Shown here: piece by piece, positions 1-5,317 of the stretch | Numbering within the stretch: position 1 is the stretch's first letter | Layout of the letters: every line of letters begins with the position of its first letter | Source: JBCBEX01 sp039027055 | GTDB taxonomy: Bacteria; Bacteroidota; Rhodothermia; Rhodothermales; Rubricoccaceae | NCBI GenBank assembly: GCA_039027055.1 | Contig: JBCCLD010000188.1 | Coordinates: forward strand, 1 to 9,241 | DNA length: 9,241 bases | Direction: 5' to 3' | Position numbers and translations under genes: made by a program | Notes under the pieces: model-generated | The model's database searches: none | What the model saw: only the letters and a program-made list of their open reading frames with translations | What the model was told of the DNA's origin: nothing

Positions 1-138
1 ATCGCTGAGGCCGTCACCGCCCGCACGCTGGAGACCACGGCGCACGAGATCATGGACACCATGCACCCGCACCCCACGCTCTCGGAGGCCGTCATGGAAG
101 CCACCCGCGACGCCTACGGCATGGCGATTAACGCCTAG
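1..138 (+). CDS. lpdA: Dihydrolipoyl dehydrogenase, C-terminal 45 residues (5' truncated by window)
   Basis: Frame 1 is open from the window edge to TAG at 136-138 and encodes the end of an FAD-dependent E3 subunit, which reoxidises the lipoyl groups of 2-oxoacid dehydrogenase complexes in the cytoplasm. The recognisable part is MHPHPTLSEAVMEA: the family's C-terminal interface carries an xHPTLxE motif whose His and Glu form the catalytic acid/base pair of the neighbouring subunit. Here they are the His codon at 70-72 and the Glu codon at 85-87. The tail ending in DAYGMAINA is of normal length for the family. The FAD- and NAD-binding domains and the redox-active disulfide lie outside the window, so a close relative such as mercuric reductase or another class I flavin disulfide reductase cannot be fully excluded, but HPTLSE followed by a short tail fits Lpd best. 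Confidence 0.85.
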   Translation: MAEAVTARTLETTAHEIMDTMHPHPTLSEAVMEATRDAYGMAINA

Positions 139-164
139 CTAAACGCTACACGGCAAACACCGTT

Positions 165-194
165 GGCCCTCGGCACCGCTCGGCGCCGGGGGCT
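165..194 (+). terminator. GC-rich hairpin downstream of lpdA (possible terminator)
   Basis: Bases 166-174 can pair with 185-193 across a 10-base loop: nine pairs including one G-T wobble, with a further wobble at 165/194. It begins 26 bases after the lpdA stop. There is no T-run after it, so it is not a canonical intrinsic terminator. Its position supports a 3'-end role, but GC-rich sequence forms such stems by chance. Confidence 0.3.
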
Positions 195-224
195 TCGTGC
201 GTATGGGTAGGCTGGCACCCCTGC

Positions 225-255
225 GTGATCCCCGAGGTGATCCCCGAGGTGATCC
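225..255 (+). repeat. 12-base direct tandem repeat, 2.6 copies
   Basis: The unit GTGATCCCCGAG occurs at 225-236 and 237-248, followed by GTGATCC at 249-255. The copies are exact. It lies 75-105 bases upstream of the chosen start of the T9SS protein gene, in the gap after lpdA, where a promoter or leader for that gene would be expected. The two full copies may be a replication-slippage duplication or a pair of binding sites; the sequence does not decide between these. Confidence 0.8.
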
Positions 256-329
256 TATGCAGGCTCCGTTCTCGTAGAGGATAGCGAACTCGTCCGTGCT
301 TGCGTTCTCCCCCCTTCACTACGGTCTTC

Positions 330-3323
330 ATGTCTGCTCTCCGCGCTACGACGCTCTGTGCCTTCGCCTTACTCGCATGCGCCGCTGACGCGGCCTTGGC
401 CCAGTCCGGAAGCGAGCGCTTCGTCCCGGAGGAAGCGCTCCTCGACCAACGACCTACCGCGGAAGCGCACGTCCTTTTCGAGAGCGGCGCCGTTCAACGG
501 CGAGGCGCGCTGATTCGCTCGACGGCAGCGGGCGGTGTGTGGTCGGAGCCCTCGACCTGGGCAGGCGGGCAGGTGCCAACGCTCGCTGACGAGGTCGTCA
601 TTGTGTCAGGCGCCACGGTGGAGGTGCGCGAAGAAGGGCAGCGCGACTGCGCCCAGCTCACCATCGAGGCCGGGGCAACGTTGCGCGGCTACATCGGTGC
701 GCTGCTCGGCGTGCGCGAGGGTGGCGTCGACAACCAGGGTGTCATCGAACCGTCGGGCGAGTTCAGTCCCGGCTATGTGTTTATCCTCGGCACGCTCGGC
801 CCCTTTGTCAACGCGGGCACGATCCAGACACCCGAGGACAGCTGGGCCGTCGAGTTTGAGGGCTACAGCGACGTGGAGAACAGGGGCGTATGGGAGCGCT
901 CCGCGCTTGAACTGCTCGGCGAGATGAGCCGGACGATCCTCATGGGCGACACCGAGGCGGTCACCTTCTTTGCGGGCGACCTCACGCCACTCGTAGGGGA
1001 CAACACTGTGGGCCTGTACCAAGTCGACAACTTCCTGGACGTGGACTGGGACGCCTCGCTGACGATCACGCGCGACGAAAACGTCGGCTTGTTCTTCTAC
1101 GAGTGGCTCGGCTTTGCCGCGCTACGCGGCGAGGTCCGGTGGGCTGTTGAGAGCAGCTTCGTGAGCCTCCACGACGCCACCGTCGAGATGGCGACCGGAG
1201 CCACAACCATCGCGATGACCTCGTTTGGCTACCGCGCCCCGCCGGCCTACGGCAGCGCCGTCACCCGACACTGGCGGCTCGATACCAGCGACCCGAACGC
1301 GCGCCTTGCCTCGCTTTCGCTGCGCTACGCCTCCTTCGACCTCCTGGGCAACGATCCCGAGACGATGACGATCTACCACTCGGCCGACGGCGGCGAGACC
1401 TGGACCAACCTGCTCTCCGCTGGCGAGGTATTCCGCAGCTACTTCCCGCCAGGCGACCTCGGCGGCGAGTATGGCTCCGGCGATGTCACCATCCGCGGCG
1501 ACCTCCCTGCGTCAGGCGACTTCGTGCTCTCGTCGCTACCCCAGACGGCAACGCGGCCTGCGCTCTACTTCCGTATCGACGGCCGGGACCAGATCCGCGT
1601 CGGCGGTCCACCGCAGCGCCACATCGTCCACTACGGCAACCTCGGCAGCACGCCGCTCGGCTACGGGCTGCTGCGGCTCGACACGGAGGGCGGCGTCTAC
1701 ATCGAGAGCATGGTACCCTCCGGCTCTGACGACCCCGAGAACGACAGGTGGGACGCCTCCATCTTTTCGCCGGAGGGCGACAGCACGTACGCGTTGCTGC
1801 GAACGCCGGAGCTCGCCCCGGGAGAGAGCCGCTCGTTCGTGATCACGCTGCGCGCCGTGCCGGTGGATCCCGCCACGCGCACGGCAGCCCCCGCCGTCGC
1901 GGGCGCGGTCGCCTTCGGTATCGCAATCAGCTACCTCAAGGACCTCATGCTCTCGACGGGCGAGGAGTGGCTGGCCGATCCCTGTGGCCCGCTCATCGGG
2001 GCAGGTAGCGCGTTCGACCGCGGCATGCAAAACACGGACGCCCAATACAACCCCTTCCGCTCGGAGAAGCCTTGGCAGGCCGGGGCCGAGAATGCCGCGC
2101 AGGCGATGTTTGATGACGGCGTGCTCGCTCGAGCCGCGGGACCACTCGGCGTTGCGAACGACATGATCTCGGCGGCCGATGCTGTCACAAAGGGGGCCAA
2201 CCGCTTCGAGGCGGCCAACGGCCCCGGTAGCCTCTACCAGCCCATCAACTGCGGTCCGGATCAGCCGCCGCGGCCGGGCGCTAGCCCCCCAGAGCGCGCT
2301 GGCGGCACCTGGCCGCTCGACCCGCTGCGCTCGTGGGACCCCAACGCGAAGGTCGGCCCGAACGGCGTCGGGGAGCAGAATTTCATCGCCGAGGGCGGAC
2401 TGTTCTCCTACCAGATCTTGTTCGAGAACAAAGCTGAGGCCACCGCGCCCGCCTTCCGCGTCGTGATCACGGACACGCTCTCGGACGCCTTCGACTTGAG
2501 CACGGTCAAGCGTGTAGGCGAGAGCCACCCCGGCTTCACGCTTACTCAGGAAGGCAACGTCCTACGCTGGGAGATCGAGGGCATCGAATTACCGCCCAAC
2601 CAGAACCCGCCCGAGGGCGAGGGCTATGTTGAATTCACGATCGAGACGCTCGGCGGGCTGCCGACGGGTACCCGCATCGAGAACCGCGCCACCATCGTCT
2701 TCGACCTCAACGAACCCATCGTGACGAATACGCACGTCAACGTGATCGACGTTGAGCCGCCGACGACCGTGATGACGCCACTCCCACCGTCGGTGGCCAG
2801 CGACTCGGTAGCGGTACGCTTCGCCAGCGACGACACGTCGGTCGGCTCCGGCGTGGCGTCGGTGGCGGTCTATGCCTCGAAAGACGGCGGACCGTTCTAC
2901 CGCGCTGGCACCACCGTCGGCTCCGCGCTCAACGTGGCCGTCGAGCCTGGGCTCTACCAGTTCTACGCGCTCTCCCAGGACCGTGTCGGCAACGCCGAGC
3001 GGGTGCGGCCGGACCTTGTGGAGACGGTTGTGGCCGTGTCTGCCGAGGACGATCTACCCGAGACGTTTTCGCTCGCACCCAACTTCCCCAACCCGTTTAG
3101 CAATGCCACGCACATCGCGTTCTCGCTACCTTCCGCAGCGCCGGCTGAGTTGATCGTATACGACGTGCTCGGCAGGGAAGTCGCTCGGCTCGTAGACGGC
3201 CCGATGGCGGCTGGGCGTCACAAGGCCACGTGGCACACAGAGCGCGTGGCGAGTGGGGTCTACGTGTATCGCCTCACCCAAGGGGAACGCACCGCCTCCG
3301 GTCGGATGGTGCTCGTCCGTTGA
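330..3323 (+). CDS. Large secreted modular protein with T9SS type A sorting tail
   Basis: This is a 997-residue protein predicted to be exported by Sec and then delivered to the cell surface or medium by the type IX system. ATG 330 is preferred because a signal peptide starts there (cleavage about ALA|Q, residue 24); TTG 300 would add ten residues before it, and neither start has a Shine-Dalgarno. Order: residues ~68-120, a G8/beta-helix-like module (GGVWSEPSTWAGG, then an LTIEAGATL strand); ~310-402, a beta module with an Asp-box SADGGETW (351-358); ~408-512, a beta module with HIVHYGNLG; ~515-660, a helical insert; ~667-807, a DUF11/DUF7619-like domain opening with SWDPNAKVGP; ~810-905, an Ig/FN3-like domain; ~909-997, the sorting tail (FSLAPNFPNPF, then YDVLGREV and GVYVYRL). 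No catalytic residues are recognisable. The role may be adhesive or structural. The domain names are by eye, while the tail is clear. Confidence 0.9.
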   Translation: MSALRATTLCAFALLACAADAALAQSGSERFVPEEALLDQRPTAEAHVLFESGAVQRRGALIRSTAAGGVWSEPSTWAGGQVPTLADEVVIVSGATVEVREEGQRDCAQLTIEAGATLRGYIGALLGVREGGVDNQGVIEPSGEFSPGYVFILGTLGPFVNAGTIQTPEDSWAVEFEGYSDVENRGVWERSALELLGEMSRTILMGDTEAVTFFAGDLTPLVGDNTVGLYQVDNFLDVDWDASLTITRDENVGLFFYEWLGFAALRGEVRWAVESSFVSLHDATVEMATGATTIAMTSFGYRAPPAYGSAVTRHWRLDTSDPNARLASLSLRYASFDLLGNDPETMTIYHSADGGETWTNLLSAGEVFRSYFPPGDLGGEYGSGDVTIRGDLPASGDFVLSSLPQTATRPALYFRIDGRDQIRVGGPPQRHIVHYGNLGSTPLGYGLLRLDTEGGVYIESMVPSGSDDPENDRWDASIFSPEGDSTYALLRTPELAPGESRSFVITLRAVPVDPATRTAAPAVAGAVAFGIAISYLKDLMLSTGEEWLADPCGPLIGAGSAFDRGMQNTDAQYNPFRSEKPWQAGAENAAQAMFDDGVLARAAGPLGVANDMISAADAVTKGANRFEAANGPGSLYQPINCGPDQPPRPGASPPERAGGTWPLDPLRSWDPNAKVGPNGVGEQNFIAEGGLFSYQILFENKAEATAPAFRVVITDTLSDAFDLSTVKRVGESHPGFTLTQEGNVLRWEIEGIELPPNQNPPEGEGYVEFTIETLGGLPTGTRIENRATIVFDLNEPIVTNTHVNVIDVEPPTTVMTPLPPSVASDSVAVRFASDDTSVGSGVASVAVYASKDGGPFYRAGTTVGSALNVAVEPGLYQFYALSQDRVGNAERVRPDLVETVVAVSAEDDLPETFSLAPNFPNPFSNATHIAFSLPSAAPAELIVYDVLGREVARLVDGPMAAGRHKATWHTERVASGVYVYRLTQGERTASGRMVLVR

Positions 3324-3356
3324 GCGGGGCGTGCTTCACTGCGCCCGAACATAGAA

Positions 3357-3389
3357 GCGCCCTCGGTTCCCCGTCGGTACCGAGGGTGC
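3357..3389. terminator. Candidate bidirectional terminator hairpin between convergent genes
   Basis: GCGCCCTCGGT (3357-3367) pairs with ACCGAGGGTGC (3379-3389): 11 pairs with one G-T wobble and an 11-base loop. It sits 33 bases after the stop of the T9SS protein gene and 55 bases beyond the stop of the minus-strand jelly-roll gene, which is the expected place for a shared terminator. The tract after the stem on the plus strand is only TTCCTGG, and on the minus strand TTCTATG, so there is no strong U-tail. Confidence 0.5.
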
Positions 3390-3396
3390 TTCCTGG

Positions 3397-3447
3397 TAGG
3401 TGCTGTCGTGACCTGTCGCGAGCCGTGAGACGGGCCCGCAGCACCTA
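3397..3447. repeat. 9-base perfect inverted repeat spanning the jelly-roll gene stop codon
   Basis: TAGGTGCTG (3397-3405) is the exact reverse complement of CAGCACCTA (3439-3447), with 33 bases between them. The right arm contains the minus-strand TAG stop (complement of 3445-3447). It could form a 3'-UTR stem in the jelly-roll transcript, or be chance. It is adjacent to but separate from the hairpin at 3357-3389. Confidence 0.4.
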
Positions 3448-4506
3448 GTCCCAGCCGTTCTTTTGGAAGATGGAGCGGAACCAGCCGATGATGCCGCCTT
3501 CGTTTTGTTCGCGCCAGCGCTCGTAGGCCTCGGACCGCATCACACCGACGGGGCCGCTGTGGATACCGCCATCGACCCAGCCGTCGTAGACGCGCACGGC
3601 GACGGTGTTACGCCCCTCTCGCAGCCGCTCGGCGGGAATGGAGTACGCGCGTAGTTCTTGCCACTCATGGCCTTGGATTTCGCGGCGGTCTATCCGCCCG
3701 GTGCCTCCGATGCGCTCTCCGTTGACGAACGCTTCGTCGAGGTCGTCCACCAGACCGAGAACGAGGATGCGACTTTGGCCGTCCCAGTCTTTGAGGGTAA
3801 AGGTGGTGCGGTACCAGGCGAAGCCATCCAGGTGCCAGTGACCCTGTTGCTCCCAGCGGCCCGGGACGGTAAGCGTTTCCCAGCCGCGGTCGTCCCAGTC
3901 GGGCGCGGACCAGCGGCGGTCGTCGCCCGGCTGGAAGCGCCAGGCGCCGGAAAGATCGACCTCCATCTCCGGTGCATTCCGAGCCGCGTAGATGCCGATC
4001 TGCCCCTCAACGATGCCGCCGCCCAGTTCGTCGTCGTAGACCCGCACCGTGAGGACATTGTCGCCCCGGGTGCGGAGATACTCGCTCGGGACGCGGTAGA
4101 CCCGCAGCGAGTGGTAGCCGGTCTCGTAGGAAGGACCGATGCGCCCCGTCGAGCCGATGAAGTGCCCGTTGATCCAGACCTCGTCGACGTCGTCCACGCG
4201 GCCGAGGTGCAGGAACAGCGTGCGGGCCGCGTCAGCGGGGCCGATGCGGAAGGTGGTGCGGTACCACGCGAAGCCATCGTAGCCCCAGAACCCCTCGTCC
4301 TCCCACGCGGCGGGCACAAAGATGGTCTCCCACGCGCCGTCGTCGTCGCCAGAGGCCCAGTTCAGATCATCGCCAAGCCGGAACTGCCAAGACCCGCGCA
4401 GGTCGACGATGCGCTGCCAGTCGCTGTTCGGGCCGTCCGAGACGTTGGGAGCAAGTCCGAGCGCGGGCGGGGCGTAGAGAAGGAGTAGAAAAAAGGCGAA
4501 GCGCAT
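3445..4506 (-). CDS. Secreted tandem jelly-roll (GH2 sugar-binding-like) protein, no catalytic domain
   Basis: This 353-residue exported protein starts at ATG 4506, where a Sec signal begins (MRFAFFLLLLYAPPALG). An in-frame ATG at 4566 would place 20 residues in front of it, which is less likely. The mature chain is two copies of one galactose-binding-like beta fold, ~36-172 and ~185-322. Each copy carries LxGxWxFxxGDD, WExxxVPxxWE, DGFAWYRTTF, VDDxDExxxNGxxIGxTGRI and VRVYDxxxxGGI. These belong to the beta-galactosidase jelly-roll/GH2 N-terminal sugar-binding family, also seen in sialate O-acetylesterase-type proteins. No TIM barrel or SGNH domain follows, only an amphipathic tail ending in IFQKNGWD, so a binding or accessory role is inferred rather than an enzyme. 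It lies 103 bases downstream of the PAP2 gene on the same strand; co-transcription is possible. Codon usage matches the neighbours. Confidence 0.85.
   Translation of the reverse strand: MRFAFFLLLLYAPPALGLAPNVSDGPNSDWQRIVDLRGSWQFRLGDDLNWASGDDDGAWETIFVPAAWEDEGFWGYDGFAWYRTTFRIGPADAARTLFLHLGRVDDVDEVWINGHFIGSTGRIGPSYETGYHSLRVYRVPSEYLRTRGDNVLTVRVYDDELGGGIVEGQIGIYAARNAPEMEVDLSGAWRFQPGDDRRWSAPDWDDRGWETLTVPGRWEQQGHWHLDGFAWYRTTFTLKDWDGQSRILVLGLVDDLDEAFVNGERIGGTGRIDRREIQGHEWQELRAYSIPAERLREGRNTVAVRVYDGWVDGGIHSGPVGVMRSEAYERWREQNEGGIIGWFRSIFQKNGWD
3801..3828 (-). repeat. 28-base repeat, copy A (internal duplication of jelly-roll gene)
   Basis: This stretch matches 4251-4278 at 27 of 28 bases and encodes the core of DGFAWYRTTF in the second domain. 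The two copies are exactly 450 bases (150 codons) apart. Protein-level similarity extends across both domains, so this is the best-kept part of a duplicated domain. Confidence 0.85.
4251..4278 (-). repeat. 28-base repeat, copy B (internal duplication of jelly-roll gene)
   Basis: This is the partner of 3801-3828, with a single mismatch. It encodes the same DGFAWYRTTF core in the first domain. It is a possible substrate for in-frame recombination that would delete or add one 150-residue domain. Confidence 0.85.
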
Positions 4507-4609
4507 GACAAGGCGTGGTGTGACGAACGCTTCCAAGAAACGGAGTGAGCCTCGTTGTGTTGTCATCCCCAGTTCGCCGTCCTGTCAACGATTGTCACGA
4601 CAGCCACCC

Positions 4610-5317
4610 TCAACGGAGAGGCAGCGAGAATCCGATCATGGGAGGCAGCCGTTGGGACGCCGGATCATCGTTGCGTCTGGCCAGAAGCGCATCCACGAAG
4701 AGGTGCGCGCCTATGGCGATCCCGCTTCCGAGCAGCGCCCCCACGAGGATGTCGGACGGGTAGTGGACGCCGTGCCATACCCGGCTGAGCGCCGTGGCCG
4801 AGGCCCACAGGTAGGCTGGTGCAACGACGTACCACTCCGGATACGACAGGCTCAGCGACGTGGCGATGGTGAACGACAACCCCGCATGCCCCGACGGGAA
4901 GCTGTAGCGGTCGATCACGTCGGTCGGACCAGCGCCGCGCCGCTCGATACCGACGAGGACGAAAAATGGGCGTGGGCGACGGATGGTGTTCTTGAGCAGC
5001 GTCACGGTGCCAAATGTGCCTACCCACGCGGCCGATAGAGCCAGGGCTGGCTGGGCGTCGGTCCACAGCGTCCCGCCCCAGACGACGAGGGGCAGGCCGA
5101 TGAGCATGGGCACGGAGGCTAGATGGGCTCCTTCCATCGCGTTGACGAAGCCGGGGGTGTCAATCGCGTAGATGCTGCGCACGAGCCGCGCATCGTACGA
5201 GTCTGTGGTGGACGACGAGGCAGACCGTACGACGACGCTCGCACGCTCTTGTGCTTCGGCAACAGGCAGGCCTACCGAGAAGAACAGCCAGGTGCCAAGA
5301 AGGCAGACGCGAGTCAT
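4610..5317 (-). CDS. PAP2-family phosphatase, exported/membrane
   Basis: This 235-residue PAP2/vanadium-haloperoxidase-type acid phosphatase removes phosphate from lipid or small phosphoesters through a phospho-His intermediate. All three signature motifs are present: KNTIRRPRP at 109-117 (KX6RP), PSGH at 141-144, and SRVWHGVHYPSD at 178-189, with His185 and Asp189 in the expected SRX5HX3D spacing. The N-terminus (MTRVCLLGTWLFFSVGLPVAEA) looks like a signal peptide, with hydrophobic stretches at ~66-80, ~90-107, ~161-177 and ~189-211. The active site is therefore probably periplasmic. ATG 5317 overlaps the amidase TGA as ATGA, indicating translational coupling; no Shine-Dalgarno is visible. 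Possible substrates include phosphatidate, undecaprenyl pyrophosphate or lipid A phosphate; the sequence does not choose. The C-terminus ends in an amphipathic, strand-like MIGFSLPLR. Confidence 0.92.
   Translation of the reverse strand: MTRVCLLGTWLFFSVGLPVAEAQERASVVVRSASSSTTDSYDARLVRSIYAIDTPGFVNAMEGAHLASVPMLIGLPLVVWGGTLWTDAQPALALSAAWVGTFGTVTLLKNTIRRPRPFFVLVGIERRGAGPTDVIDRYSFPSGHAGLSFTIATSLSLSYPEWYVVAPAYLWASATALSRVWHGVHYPSDILVGALLGSGIAIGAHLFVDALLARRNDDPASQRLPPMIGFSLPLR

Noticed and set aside
300..329. TTG 300 as the start of the T9SS protein
   Set aside because: It would add ten residues before a well-formed signal peptide that begins at ATG 330.
139..329. tRNA or small RNA gene in the gap after lpdA
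   Set aside because: No cloverleaf or T-loop consensus; only one hairpin and a direct repeat are visible.
1536..2528. Long open frame (330 codons) on the minus strand inside the T9SS protein gene
   Set aside because: The translation is Arg/Val/Gly-rich with no recognisable motif or signal. The plus frame has clear domains throughout; high-GC DNA leaves antisense frames open.
3658..4488. 276-codon open frame on the plus strand opposite the jelly-roll gene
   Set aside because: The minus frame has a signal peptide and duplicated family motifs. The plus translation is low-complexity Ala/Val/Pro/Arg text typical of antisense GC-rich DNA.
4507..4566. ATG 4566 as the start of the jelly-roll protein
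   Set aside because: It adds 20 residues before the hydrophobic Sec signal starting at ATG 4506; the shorter form gives a normal signal peptide.
4560..4588. Sigma70-like promoter for the jelly-roll gene (TTGACA on the minus strand at 4588-4583)
   Set aside because: At 17-base spacing the -10 element would be TGACAA, a poor match, and Bacteroidota sigma factors use different boxes. It is kept only as a weak possibility.
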